DNA from: JBBQLG01 sp964251665
Lineage (GTDB): Bacteria > Bacteroidota > Bacteroidia > Cytophagales > Spirosomataceae
Assembly (NCBI GenBank): GCA_964251665.1
Contig: CAXUKO010000007.1
Span: 62,001-126,000 of the forward strand
Reading direction: 5' to 3'
Length of the DNA: 64,000 nt
The stretch's first letter is position 1. Each line of letters begins with the position of its first letter. Shown piece by piece: positions 34,047 through 42,614 of the stretch. The notes below the pieces were generated by a model. The model had not been told where the DNA came from. It did no database searches and was given only the letters and a program-made list of their open reading frames with translations. The position numbers were made by a program, and so were the translations under genes.

Positions 34047-35132
34047 ATGAACTTTCGCCCAATGCCCGTTTCGCACCGCAACCGCCCCTTCCGCCCGCTG
34101 AGGGATTTATCGGGCGCGTGGGGCGTTGGCGTGCTGGCCCTTGGCCTGGTGTATTACCTGTATGGGCCAACCAGCGCTGGCTCACCCCAACTCAACTCAG
34201 TGAGCAACCGGGGGATACCGGCAAGCGTTAGTCAAACGGCAAAAGCGTCAGTTCAACCCCAGCCAACGTACTGGCGGCCACCCGGCGATGCGCAACTACC
34301 AGCCGGTGAAGCGGGCCGGGAAATTCGCTACGGCCGCGAATTGATTGCCCATACGGCTGCCTACCTCGGCCCGGCGGGGTCTGTAAAGCGCATCGCCAAC
34401 GGCATGAACTGCCAGAACTGCCACCTCGATGCGGGTACTAAAGTGCTGGGAAACAACTACGCGGCCGTGTTTTCGACCTACCCCAAATTTCGGTATCGGT
34501 CGGGCGGCATTGAAACGATTACCAAACGTATCAGTGATTGCTTTGAGCGGAGTCTGAACGGAAAAGCCCCCGATAGCAGCAGTCGGGAAATGAAGGCCAT
34601 ACTGGCTTACATCACCTGGCTCGGTACGGATGTACCTAAGGGTAAACGACCCGAAGGAACCGGCCTGGCTAAACTGCCTTACCTCGACCGGGCGGCCGAC
34701 TCCGTTCAAGGGCGGCTGGTGTACGCAGCCAAATGCCAGAGTTGCCACGGCGCAACGGGCGAAGGCATCCGGGTGGCGGGCAATACGCAGTATGCCTACC
34801 CGCCCTTATGGGGAGCGCATAGCTACAACGATGGTGCAGGCCTCTTCCGGTTATCGGGGTTTGCCGGTTACGTGAAGAACAACATGCCCTACGGTGCCAG
34901 TTATCAGCGTCCGTTGCTGACCGATGCCGAAGCCTGGGATGTGGCGGCTTATGTAAATTCCATGCCCCGGCCTCATAAAGATCAAAGCCGCGACTGGCCA
35001 AATCGCAGTACCAAGCCGGTAGATTTTCCGTTTGCCCCGTATGCCGACGCATTTAGCGAAAAACAGCATAAATTCGGTCCGTATCAACCCATCGCCAATG
35101 CCAAAAAGGCAGTCGAGCCAGCCTCCAGATAA
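34047..35132 (+). CDS. Diheme c-type cytochrome, TsdA-like thiosulfate dehydrogenase
   Basis: 361 aa. One N-terminal membrane segment (about 22-41). Heme sites CQNCH (122-126) and CQSCH (230-234). Between them KRISDCFERSLNGKAP puts Cys165 at the place of the unusual Cys ligand of heme 1 in TsdA. Met280 (VKNNMPYGASY) is a candidate heme 2 ligand. LTDAEAWDVAAYVNSMPRP and FPFAPYADAFSEKQHKFGPY are also TsdA-like. TsdA joins two thiosulfates into tetrathionate (or the reverse). First gene of a three-gene run with DsrE and a membrane protein. Confidence 0.82.
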   Translation: MNFRPMPVSHRNRPFRPLRDLSGAWGVGVLALGLVYYLYGPTSAGSPQLNSVSNRGIPASVSQTAKASVQPQPTYWRPPGDAQLPAGEAGREIRYGRELIAHTAAYLGPAGSVKRIANGMNCQNCHLDAGTKVLGNNYAAVFSTYPKFRYRSGGIETITKRISDCFERSLNGKAPDSSSREMKAILAYITWLGTDVPKGKRPEGTGLAKLPYLDRAADSVQGRLVYAAKCQSCHGATGEGIRVAGNTQYAYPPLWGAHSYNDGAGLFRLSGFAGYVKNNMPYGASYQRPLLTDAEAWDVAAYVNSMPRPHKDQSRDWPNRSTKPVDFPFAPYADAFSEKQHKFGPYQPIANAKKAVEPASR

Positions 35133-35160
35133 TTTATCACCTGCGTAATCAGCCAACCTC

Positions 35161-35616
35161 ATGAAAACGATCCACCTGTTCGTCAGTAGCCTCTTTTTGA
35201 GCGTAGCCATCCCGGCTATGGCTCAGACCCCAACACCCAGCGCATTCCACGGGGCCGAAGCCACCAAACCCCGTTATTACGCGGCTTATCAACTCAATAC
35301 CGACGATTCAACCAAGATACAGGGCACCCTTCGGAACATTCAGAACGCGATCAACGACCCACGGTTGAAGGGAAAACTCGATATTGAATTAGTCGTGCAC
35401 GGATCGGGTGTGGCCCTTTTCAAGAAAGATCATCCCTACGAGAAACTGGTTCAGGACCTGCAAAAGCAGGGGGTTATTCTGGCCATGTGCGAGAACACGA
35501 TGCGTGCCCTCAAGCTAAGCCGCGACGAACTCTTCCCATTTATCAGCTACGTACCCAGCGGTAACGGGGAGTTAATTATCCGTGAACAGAATGGCTGGGC
35601 CGTGATTCATCCCTGA
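35161..35616 (+). CDS. Exported DsrE/DsrF-like protein
   Basis: 151 aa with a signal peptide (MKTIHLFVSSLFLSVAIPAMA). The rest has the DsrE-like alternating alpha/beta pattern (YYAAYQLNTDD, IELVVHGSGVALF, LQKQGVILAMCENTM with Cys110 at the typical cysteine position). DsrE-type proteins carry sulfur as persulfide on this Cys, but most work in the cytosol; export puts this one in the periplasm with the TsdA-like cytochrome, 28 bp upstream. A sulfur-relay role is an inference. Confidence 0.82.
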   Translation: MKTIHLFVSSLFLSVAIPAMAQTPTPSAFHGAEATKPRYYAAYQLNTDDSTKIQGTLRNIQNAINDPRLKGKLDIELVVHGSGVALFKKDHPYEKLVQDLQKQGVILAMCENTMRALKLSRDELFPFISYVPSGNGELIIREQNGWAVIHP

Positions 35617-35620
35617 AGCT

Positions 35621-36625
35621 ATGACAGGCACCTACCGATTTCGTTCGTTTACCGTCTGTATCGTCAGTATAGCCGGGCTGATTGCTCTTGAAGCGTACCT
35701 CGTTCATTCGCCCGTATTTACCCGGCGACTCATGCTGTTATCAGGCGCGGTACTTTTCGACCTGACTGTACTACCTACACTTTTGGTTTACTGGCTGATT
35801 GCCCGGCCGCAGGGCTGGCCCATCAGCCGGACACTGCTGGTGGCCTTGCTGATGCTACGGGTTGCGCTGTTCATTTTGCCCGAAACCAGTTCCCTATCAG
35901 GCCGGTTAAGCTGGCCGCTATTGCTGGCACTAACCGAAGGAGCCGTCCTGCTTATGGCTGTAGTCCGCCTGCGTACAATCGTGCGTAGTTATCGTCAACT
36001 TCGTCCGGCAACCGATTCGGTCACCGCACTGCACGGCAGCCTGACCCCCATTTTTGGCGAGCGGGCAAGCCAACTCCTCCTGAGTGAAGCTCAATTGATG
36101 TATTACGCCCTGCTCGGCTGGCGATTAACATCCGACGCTCCTGCCGGATCGCGGGTAATAACCACTCATCGGGAGTCGGGGCAGGTTGCGCTACTGATTG
36201 GGCTGGGCATGGCGGGCCTGATCGAGTTGGGTGGTGCTCATCTGTTGCTGGCTCGCTGGAACCCGGTCGTTGCCTGGTGGGTAACGGCGCTGAGCGGGTA
36301 TAGCCTGTTGTTTCTGGCAGCGGAAGTGGTCGCTACGCTTAAACGCCCGTCGTACTTACTTCCCCAAACCCTGCACCTGCGGCTCGGCGTTCGGTGGCGG
36401 GTAACGCTCAACCGCACGAATATCGCGACGATCCAGCCGATTCACGAAAAGCCCGCCAAAGCGGCTGATCTGCTGAACGGGTCGATGTTAACGGCTCCCA
36501 ACCTGTTACTGACGCTGCACGAACCAGTGCAGATTGATGGTCCCTACGGCCTGACCAAAACCGTTACCCGCATCGCTCTGTTTGTAGACAGGCGGACCGA
36601 GTTAGTGCAAATTTTACCGGCCTGA
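35621..36625 (+). CDS. Polytopic membrane protein of unknown function
   Basis: 334 aa with about six hydrophobic segments (approx. 8-28, 36-60, 68-86, 97-115, 190-210, 218-240) and a soluble C-terminal part of about 90 residues rich in beta-strands (LHLRLGVRWRVTLNRTNI). I recognise no catalytic motif. Only 4 bp after the DsrE stop, so it is likely translated with tsdA-dsrE and could be the membrane anchor or electron acceptor of that system (inference). Confidence 0.7.
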   Translation: MTGTYRFRSFTVCIVSIAGLIALEAYLVHSPVFTRRLMLLSGAVLFDLTVLPTLLVYWLIARPQGWPISRTLLVALLMLRVALFILPETSSLSGRLSWPLLLALTEGAVLLMAVVRLRTIVRSYRQLRPATDSVTALHGSLTPIFGERASQLLLSEAQLMYYALLGWRLTSDAPAGSRVITTHRESGQVALLIGLGMAGLIELGGAHLLLARWNPVVAWWVTALSGYSLLFLAAEVVATLKRPSYLLPQTLHLRLGVRWRVTLNRTNIATIQPIHEKPAKAADLLNGSMLTAPNLLLTLHEPVQIDGPYGLTKTVTRIALFVDRRTELVQILPA

Positions 36626-36755
36626 ACCTTCTTCACGTCTCTATAGTCGGCCTGGATCATGCTGTTATTGGGTGATTGAGCGAATAGATCATGGTCAAAA
36701 GCAGACCAGCCGGTACTGTTTGTAATCACTTCAAGGAAATTGACTATAGCACATA

Positions 36756-36791
36756 TAGAAATGGCCCGTGCAACTACACGGGCCATTTCTA
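36756..36791. terminator. 15-bp hairpin terminator of TonB-barrel 2
   Basis: TAGAAATGGCCCGTG (36756-36770) and its exact complement (36777-36791) with a 6-nt loop, between the converging membrane-protein gene and the barrel gene (stop at 36815). Confidence 0.78.
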
Positions 36792-36814
36792 TGCTATTTA
36801 TCCTGTACGAACGC

Positions 36815-39511
36815 TTACTTACCACGGGGTCGGCCACCGCCGTTTCCACCCGCTGGTGCGGTTTGCTGCTGGGGCTGATCTCCTCCGCCTTCACTTTTCT
36901 CATCGTCGTTATTGATGGATTTCTTCCGGCGCTGCGGCTGATCGAAACTCATCTTACCGATGCGGTAGCTGAAGTTAACCCGGAAACCGGCGTTGTAAAA
37001 ACTGGTCAACTGATTCTGGCTCAGGATGGGCGAATTAAACTCCGACCGCACGGTAAAGGGGTGATTCAGGAAGTTTTCGGCCGCTAAACCGATGGTGCCG
37101 CGTTTCTCGTTGAACTCCTTCCGCAGACCGAAGCTATAGAAGGCAAACGTACCCTGATAGCCCTGCAACTGAACCTGTTTACCACGCATCCCGCCGAAGC
37201 CCTGGAACGCCCAACCCTTCGACAGGGTAACCGACGTGTTGACCCGGCCACCCACAACCCAGCCCGCGTTACTGGCCCGCAGGGTGGGGTCCAACACATT
37301 GTTGGTCAGGCTGACGTGGTAGATGTCGACGCCACCGCCAAGCTGCCATTTCGAAAACAGGGTAATGTTCGTGAACAGGTTAACCCCCACGGCATCCTCC
37401 TGCCCAATGTTCGCATAACTGGTTTTGATTACCCGCTGATAAACCGGATTGGTTGGGTCACCGACGCTGGAACTATCGACCGTACGAACGCTGGTGATTT
37501 CGCCGGTAGTCCGGCGGGCAAACAATGTAGCACTGAGGTACAGCGCCTTGACCTGACCACTTAACCCCAGTTCAAGGTTGTCCGTCTTCTCCGGCGACAG
37601 CGTTGGGTTACCCACGCTGATGTTCGTTGGGTTCGATGCGTTGATGTTCGGATTCAGGAACTGAATACCCGGCCGCTGAATCCGGCGGTTATAGCCCAGT
37701 TTCAGCGTTTTACCGCCTTTCAAGCCTTTCGATACGTTAATACTGGGCACCAGAAGACCATAGTTCGGAATTGATCCCACGGCCGAGGCCGACGAAGTAC
37801 CCGTTGTGATGGGCGTTGATGAGGACGTGCCTTCGTTGGTGAAGTTAGCGTTGATAAACGTGTATTCGTACCGGGCACCCGCCTTGATAGTATACTTGGA
37901 TTTGCTGGTGTAGGTGTACGAAAAGTAGCCGGCGGCAATATTCTGGTTGTAGTTAAGCCCGTTGGCCGGCCGGGTTGGATCGAGCTGGTAGCCAGCCTCA
38001 GGGCTGAGCGCCCGGTAATACTGGTACTGACTCTCGACCTGCCGGAAAATACCTTTACCCCCAAATTCGAGCAGTTGATTGGCTTTTATGGGTGTCTGGT
38101 AGTCTACCTGCAACGTCGATTCCTGGTTATAACTCGGGTTATCATTCTTCTGCCGACTCGTTATGGTCTGAAAGTCCGTACCGCCCAGAATGTCGGCCAC
38201 GAAGTTGTTGGTGCGGTTGTTACGGCTGAACAGGGCCAGTACGCTCAGTTCCTGCTGCGGCTTTGCGTAGGTCCGGGTGTAGGTTACGTTGGCATCCACC
38301 GTACCCGACCGATCAATCGTATTTACATTGCGCCGGGCATCTGAATAACTCAGGTTAGGTCCGAGTGGCGCATAAGTCTGCGTCCGTAGTCCATCCTGAT
38401 AACTGTTGCCGTTCCTGGCACCGTAACGAAGTGAGGCCGTCAGCGACGAGTTCTTACTGATGTCATAATCCCAGCCCAACTGATAGTTACCGAATAGCCG
38501 CGACTGACGGGTTGCTGCCGACTGAATCTGCGTCGTGGTCATGCCGGTCGACTGATTCAGGGTCGTCTGATTATTCTCGAACTGACCGTGAATGTTGTAC
38601 TCCGCCCGGCCAAAACCGCCTAAGCTGAAGCCCATCTTTCCCTGCCGGTACGACCCGTTCACGTTCAGGCTCGTGCCCCGGTTTCCCTGCCCCACGTCGG
38701 TGTTGAGCGTAAAGCCCTGCAACGTGTTTTTCTTGGTGATGATGTTGATAATCCCGGCAGACCCTTCAGCGTCGTACTTGGCCGAGGGCGAGGTAATCAC
38801 CTCTACCGTCTTGATCATGTCGGCGGGAATCTGCTTGAGGGCGTCGGCCACACTACTGGCCACAATGGTCGACGGCTTGTTGTTGATCAGCACCCGCACG
38901 TTGGAACTGCCCCGCAGGGTCACGTTGCCGTCAAGATCGACGGACAGCATCGGCACCCTGCGCATAATATCGCTGGCATCCCCCCCTTTAGCGGTAATAT
39001 CCTTATCCGCATTGTAGACCAGCCGGTCCACTTTTTCTTCTACCAGCGCGGCCTGACCCACTACCTGTACTTCGTTCAGGGTTCTGACATCGGCCGACAA
39101 TTTGGTCATGCCCAGCATCAGTTCAGTGCCTTTGTCGATTTTGACGATGCCGGTTTCTTTGTTCTTATAACCGACAAACCCAAACTGAACCCGGTATTCG
39201 CCCGGTGCAATCTTCGTCAGGGTATAGCGCCCTTTATCGTCGGAGGTAGTCCCGTCAATGGGTTTGCCCGTCTGCGGATTCAGCAGGGCTACGGTTGCAA
39301 ACTCGACGGGCTTGTTCGTGGTCGAATCCATGAGAACACCCGAGATTTTGCCATTGCCTTTGGGCCGGTCGTCGGTGCTGGTGCCGGGGATAACCGGCGG
39401 GCGCTGCGTGCCGGAACCGGGCATTCCCCCCGGCATACCGCCCCCTGGGAATTGCGCAAAACCGGCAGTAGTCAGGCCGGTAAAGAGCAGAAAAAGAATA
39501 AAATTTTTCAT
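36815..39511 (-). CDS. TonB-dependent outer-membrane beta-barrel protein (paralogue 2)
   Basis: 898 aa from ATG 39509-39511, chosen for the signal peptide MKNFILFLLFTGLTTAGFAQ. Then a Gly/Pro-rich linker (about 20-55), a regulatory beta-sandwich domain (KISGVLMDSTTNKPVEFATV onwards), a plug domain with VRVLINNKPSTIVASSVADA and PSAKYDAEGSAGIINIITKK, and an Omp_b-brl_3 barrel. Ends with the extra tail KKSINNDDEKSEGGGDQPQQ and Gly/Pro residues. The plug DNA is nearly identical to paralogue 1. No SusD gene is nearby. Operator at 39541-39606 and flanking LytTR genes suggest signal-controlled expression. Confidence 0.88.
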   Translation of the reverse strand: MKNFILFLLFTGLTTAGFAQFPGGGMPGGMPGSGTQRPPVIPGTSTDDRPKGNGKISGVLMDSTTNKPVEFATVALLNPQTGKPIDGTTSDDKGRYTLTKIAPGEYRVQFGFVGYKNKETGIVKIDKGTELMLGMTKLSADVRTLNEVQVVGQAALVEEKVDRLVYNADKDITAKGGDASDIMRRVPMLSVDLDGNVTLRGSSNVRVLINNKPSTIVASSVADALKQIPADMIKTVEVITSPSAKYDAEGSAGIINIITKKNTLQGFTLNTDVGQGNRGTSLNVNGSYRQGKMGFSLGGFGRAEYNIHGQFENNQTTLNQSTGMTTTQIQSAATRQSRLFGNYQLGWDYDISKNSSLTASLRYGARNGNSYQDGLRTQTYAPLGPNLSYSDARRNVNTIDRSGTVDANVTYTRTYAKPQQELSVLALFSRNNRTNNFVADILGGTDFQTITSRQKNDNPSYNQESTLQVDYQTPIKANQLLEFGGKGIFRQVESQYQYYRALSPEAGYQLDPTRPANGLNYNQNIAAGYFSYTYTSKSKYTIKAGARYEYTFINANFTNEGTSSSTPITTGTSSASAVGSIPNYGLLVPSINVSKGLKGGKTLKLGYNRRIQRPGIQFLNPNINASNPTNISVGNPTLSPEKTDNLELGLSGQVKALYLSATLFARRTTGEITSVRTVDSSSVGDPTNPVYQRVIKTSYANIGQEDAVGVNLFTNITLFSKWQLGGGVDIYHVSLTNNVLDPTLRASNAGWVVGGRVNTSVTLSKGWAFQGFGGMRGKQVQLQGYQGTFAFYSFGLRKEFNEKRGTIGLAAENFLNHPFTVRSEFNSPILSQNQLTSFYNAGFRVNFSYRIGKMSFDQPQRRKKSINNDDEKSEGGGDQPQQQTAPAGGNGGGRPRGK

Positions 39512-39540
39512 GAAAGTATATGGTTGCTCAATATCAAACC

Positions 39541-39606
39541 CAAAACAACCGGTTCCGGCGCGGGCAAAAAAAACCAATAGATGAATGCGGTACGAATACC
39601 GATGAA
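39541..39606 (-). promoter_or_regulatory. Putative LytTR-type operator and promoter of TonB-barrel 2
   Basis: Minus strand: GTTCATCGG, 12 nt, ATTCATCTAT (TTCATC at 39606-39601 and 39585-39580, spacing 21), then 31 bp to TTGTTTTG (39548-39541), a 7/8 match to TAnnTTTG. The same repeat sequence with one base change per half-site precedes the small secreted-protein gene. Confidence 0.55.
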
Positions 39607-39721
39607 CAGGGCATTTTTACCGACTGACCGGGCCTGTCAATAGCTTGGCAGGCTGTTGAGGTTGCTGACTCCACGCCCGCCGGTTGCGTTTCCGCAGCGA
39701 GCGGATGTGGAGTAAACAGGT

Positions 39722-40084
39722 TTAGCGGGAAGCCAAGGTCCGGGTGGTGGCGGGCGTTTGCAGGTTGATGGCTTTGGTTTCGGAATGCGTGCCATCGCTG
39801 ATAACAACCGTGTACCGGCCGTCGGGCAGGGCCGTCAGATCGAAGCGGGTACGGGCCGCGCTTTCTCCTTTACTCACCGTCTGAAAAGCCAGTACCTGCC
39901 CGCTGGCATCCAGCAGCTCAACCGTCAGGCGGGCATCGGTGGGTTTCTCAACAACAACATCTACTTTCAGGGCATCCGTACGGGGCAGCACCTGCGAACG
40001 GAAGGTGGCGGGCGTTTCGGCAGAACAGAGCGAAGCCGTGCTCAGTGATAAAACAATCAGGGCGGAAGCGAAAAACGTTTTCAT
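39722..40084 (-). CDS. Small secreted beta-sandwich protein
   Basis: 120 aa with a signal peptide (MKTFFASALIVLSLSTASLCSA). The mature part looks like a single Ig-like or T9SS-tail-like beta-sandwich: VDVVVEKPTDARLTVELLDA, GQVLAFQTVSKGES, FDLTALPDGRYTVVISDGTH. It ends with a short Arg-containing stretch. Function unknown. Placed between barrel 2 and the first kinase, with the same operator as barrel 2, so it may be an envelope partner or sensor input of that system. Confidence 0.75.
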   Translation of the reverse strand: MKTFFASALIVLSLSTASLCSAETPATFRSQVLPRTDALKVDVVVEKPTDARLTVELLDASGQVLAFQTVSKGESAARTRFDLTALPDGRYTVVISDGTHSETKAINLQTPATTRTLASR

Positions 40085-40147
40085 AATAGTCGGATGTGAT
40101 TAGTTGGTTGGTAGACGAGCCATCACTCGGTGGCCGTTTGACTGATA

Positions 40148-40213
40148 CAAAGGAATAGGGGAATGTCAGCGCAACAAAATGCGATAGATCAATACCGGCT
40201 ATTCACCGATCAA
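40148..40213 (-). promoter_or_regulatory. Putative LytTR-type operator of the small secreted-protein gene
   Basis: Minus strand: GTTGATCGG, 12 nt, ATTGATCTAT (half-sites at 40213-40208 and 40192-40187, spacing 21), then 31 bp to TTCCTTTG (40155-40148), 7/8 of TAnnTTTG. The flanks of both half-sites match the barrel 2 operator (GTTsATCGG and ATTsATCTAT). Confidence 0.5.
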
Positions 40214-40313
40214 CCCCTTGATTTTCACCGACTAAACGCAAATAAGCCTTCCTATACCCGCCAGACAGGCATTGGTCGGCTCAGAAGGGGAAGCTGTCGG
40301 CAAAGGCGGGTAG

Positions 40314-40366
40314 TTCATCGGTTAAGGGCCTTTGTTTGGGTAATTCTTCGTAGGCTTGTACCTTGT
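40314..40366 (+). promoter_or_regulatory. Candidate promoter of LytS-type kinase 1 with one half-site
   Basis: TTCATC (40314-40319) followed after 31 bp by TAGGCTTG (40351-40358), the same distance as in the barrel promoters. The second half-site 21 bp upstream is not recognisable. An alternative is TTTG (40335-40338), 20 bp, TACCTTGT (40359-40366). Confidence 0.35.
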
Positions 40367-40386
40367 TATGCCTTATAATTCGTCAC

Positions 40387-41505
40387 ATGGCCGTTTCGCA
40401 ATTCCGTCGCTCGTTTCCGTTACTGATTCACGTGTTGGTGTGGGCTGTGCTGGGGGGGTCGATTTTCCTGGTGCATCCCCTGTCCTGGGGCATCGTGCTG
40501 CCAACTGAGTTCTGGATTAAACAGACGGTGCAGTTCAGTATGCTGGTTGGCATCTTCTACCTCAACGCCCTGGTTTTTGTGCCCAGACTGTTATTCCAGA
40601 ACAGGATGGGCTGGTTTGTCCTCACCGTTGTTGCCTCCATCGCACTTATCATTCTGCTCCGACAGGAACTCGACAGCTACCTGAACCTGCGCGAACTGAT
40701 GCACAAGGCGTTTCACCCTGAAGGCAAACCGCGTCCCGGCCCGCGCCGAAACGAGCACGAATTCGATTTATACGGCCTGCTGATAACCCTCGGTATTCTG
40801 GGCGTCAGCACGAGCATGGCCGTGGTCCAGAAATGGCAGAAGGATGCCCAGATCCGGCTCGCGCTGGAGCAGGAAAAACTGGCGTCGGAACTCTCGTTTC
40901 TGAAAGCGCAGATCAACCCGCACTTCTTTTTCAATACCCTCAACAACATCTACGCCCTGACGCTGATCGACGCCGATACAGCCCGCGAAGCCATTCACCG
41001 GCTCTCGCGCATGATGCGGTACGTACTCTACGAAACTCAGTCGGGCCATACGCTGCTGAGCAAGGAAATCGCCTTTGTGCAGGATTACATTCAACTGATG
41101 CAGCTCCGGCTGACGGATAAAGTTACCGTCACCTTCGACCCGCCCGCGCCCCTGCACGACGGCCCGATTGCCCCGATGCTGCTGCTGCCGTTTGTCGAAA
41201 ATGCCTTTAAACATGGCGTCAGTGCGCTCGAATCCAGCATCATCTACATCGGCATCAACCAGTTCGGGCTTGAACTGACGGTCGAAGTGCGCAACTCCCT
41301 CTTCCCCGACAAGCGCCCATCGGTCGATGAAAGCAGTGGTATCGGCCTCGCCAACACCCGGCGACGGCTGGACTTGCTCTATCCCGGCCAGTATACGCTG
41401 GACGTCACCGAACAGAATTCCGAAAACGAATACGTGGTGATCCTCACGCTGCAACTGTCCGAAATTGTCAAGAGCAGCCAGTCAGCCTCCCCCATCATTG
41501 CCTGA
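40387..41505 (+). CDS. LytS/YehU-type membrane histidine kinase (pair 1)
   Basis: 372 aa from ATG 40387. Four membrane segments (about 11-30, 46-70, 75-92, 128-147), then a short coiled coil and a His_kinase domain: QINPHFFFNTLNNI with phospho-acceptor His179, RLSRMMRYVLYE, and an ATP-binding domain with LLPFVENAFKHG (N box) and SSGIGLANTRRRL (G box). No periplasmic sensor domain of note, so it probably senses through its membrane part. Partner regulator follows 86 bp downstream. Confidence 0.93.
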   Translation: MAVSQFRRSFPLLIHVLVWAVLGGSIFLVHPLSWGIVLPTEFWIKQTVQFSMLVGIFYLNALVFVPRLLFQNRMGWFVLTVVASIALIILLRQELDSYLNLRELMHKAFHPEGKPRPGPRRNEHEFDLYGLLITLGILGVSTSMAVVQKWQKDAQIRLALEQEKLASELSFLKAQINPHFFFNTLNNIYALTLIDADTAREAIHRLSRMMRYVLYETQSGHTLLSKEIAFVQDYIQLMQLRLTDKVTVTFDPPAPLHDGPIAPMLLLPFVENAFKHGVSALESSIIYIGINQFGLELTVEVRNSLFPDKRPSVDESSGIGLANTRRRLDLLYPGQYTLDVTEQNSENEYVVILTLQLSEIVKSSQSASPIIA

Positions 41506-41591
41506 GCCGGGTGATCGGTGGTGTTTTTGCGGGCGCGGGTGTGGGTATTCCGACTCGGAACGACGAACTTGCGCTCAACAAACCGCTCCCC

Positions 41592-42428
41592 ATGACCCTG
41601 AACTGCATTGCCGTCGACGACGAGCCACTGGCCCTCGGGCTGGTGTGTGCCTTCATTGAAAAAACTCCGTTTCTGAACTTAGCCGGTCGGTATAGCAGTG
41701 CCGTAGCGGCCTTGCAGGGCCTGAATGACCTGCCTGTAGATGTCATTTTTCTGGACATCCAGATGCCCGACCTGACCGGTATTGAACTCGCCCGCGTGCT
41801 CGAAAAAGCGGCCTCTGGTCGCGGAGGGGGTAAGTCCGGGCCGCGTATCATCTTTACGACGGCCTTTAATCAGTTTGCGCTGGACGGCTTTCGGGTCGAT
41901 GCGCTCGACTACCTGCTCAAGCCTTTCAACTACGAGGAGTTTCTGGGGGCGGCCACCAAAGCCCGCACGTATTTTGAGTTAGTGAACCGGGCCAACGCCC
42001 AGCCAGCATCCGGCCCCACCAGTGAACTGGCCGCCCGCGACCAGTCGGCAGAGCCGCCAGCTCAGCCCGATGCGCACCGGTCCGACGTCTCGCGGTCCGA
42101 CGTCTCGGTTGAATACCTGTTCCTCAAAGTTGAGTATCAGCTGGTTCGGGTGGCGTTCAGCGACATCTGTTACATCGAAGGGCTGAAAGATTATGCGAAA
42201 GTTCATCTGGTCAGCACGCCCAAACCCCTGCTGTCGCTCACCAGCCTGAAAGCCCTCGAAGAAAAACTGCCCCCCGCCCGGTTCATGCGGGTACACCGGT
42301 CGTTTATCGTTTCGCTCGAAAAGATCAGTGCCGTCACCAAAAACACCATCCAGATCGGGCAGACCACCATTCCGGTCAGCGAGCAGTACAAGGATGCGTT
42401 TACCCTGTTTTTGAGTCGCTGGGTATGA
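41592..42428 (+). CDS. LytTR-family response regulator (pair 1)
   Basis: 278 aa from ATG 41592. Receiver domain 1-125 with phospho-acceptor Asp55 (FLDIQMPDLTG), acidic pair DDE at 9-11, TTAF and Lys in YLLKPFNYEEF. It has an extra Gly-rich insert (SGRGGGKSG) before the TTAF strand. A linker of about 45 residues contains a duplicated RSDVS. C-terminal LytTR DNA-binding domain with DICYIEGLKDYAKVHL and FMRVHRSFIVSLEKI. LytTR domains bind paired 9-bp direct repeats, like those found before the barrel genes. Confidence 0.93.
   Translation: MTLNCIAVDDEPLALGLVCAFIEKTPFLNLAGRYSSAVAALQGLNDLPVDVIFLDIQMPDLTGIELARVLEKAASGRGGGKSGPRIIFTTAFNQFALDGFRVDALDYLLKPFNYEEFLGAATKARTYFELVNRANAQPASGPTSELAARDQSAEPPAQPDAHRSDVSRSDVSVEYLFLKVEYQLVRVAFSDICYIEGLKDYAKVHLVSTPKPLLSLTSLKALEEKLPPARFMRVHRSFIVSLEKISAVTKNTIQIGQTTIPVSEQYKDAFTLFLSRWV
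42078..42107 (+). repeat. Exact 15-bp tandem duplication in the linker of regulator 1
   Basis: CGGTCCGACGTCTCG occurs twice head to tail (42078-42092 and 42093-42107), keeping frame and encoding RSDVSRSDVS in the interdomain linker. Confidence 0.9.
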
Positions 42429-42497
42429 TTCTCCAATCGTAGCCGGTAGCCTGATCCTGCGTAGTGATTTTATTTTAGTCATCCAGTAAAACCCTTT

Positions 42498-42565
42498 GTT
42501 CGGTGGGCGAATCGGGGCGCTCATCTCCTTTTTATTGCTAAGGTAGACGCAGTAAACAACCTTTG
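42498..42565 (+). promoter_or_regulatory. Candidate promoter/operator of LytS-type kinase 2
   Basis: CTCATC (42520-42525), 32 bp, AACCTTTG (42558-42565; 7/8 of TAnnTTTG). GTTCGGT at 42498-42504 is a degenerate second half-site at 21-bp spacing. The segment GCTCATCTCCTTTTTATTGC (42519-42538) matches 44542-44561 before barrel 3 at 18 of 20 bases. Confidence 0.45.
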
Positions 42566-42614
42566 CCAGCCCACTCGTTTATCCACCTTTGCAGGTATTG
42601 TTTTCCAACCATAT

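Larger units (their letters stand above)
40085..40386. other. 302-bp divergent regulatory region
   Basis: No gene seen. It contains the operator/promoter of the small secreted-protein gene (40148-40213, minus) and, on the plus strand, the kinase 1 promoter region with a half-site at 40314-40319 and -7-like boxes at 40351-40366. Confidence 0.6.
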
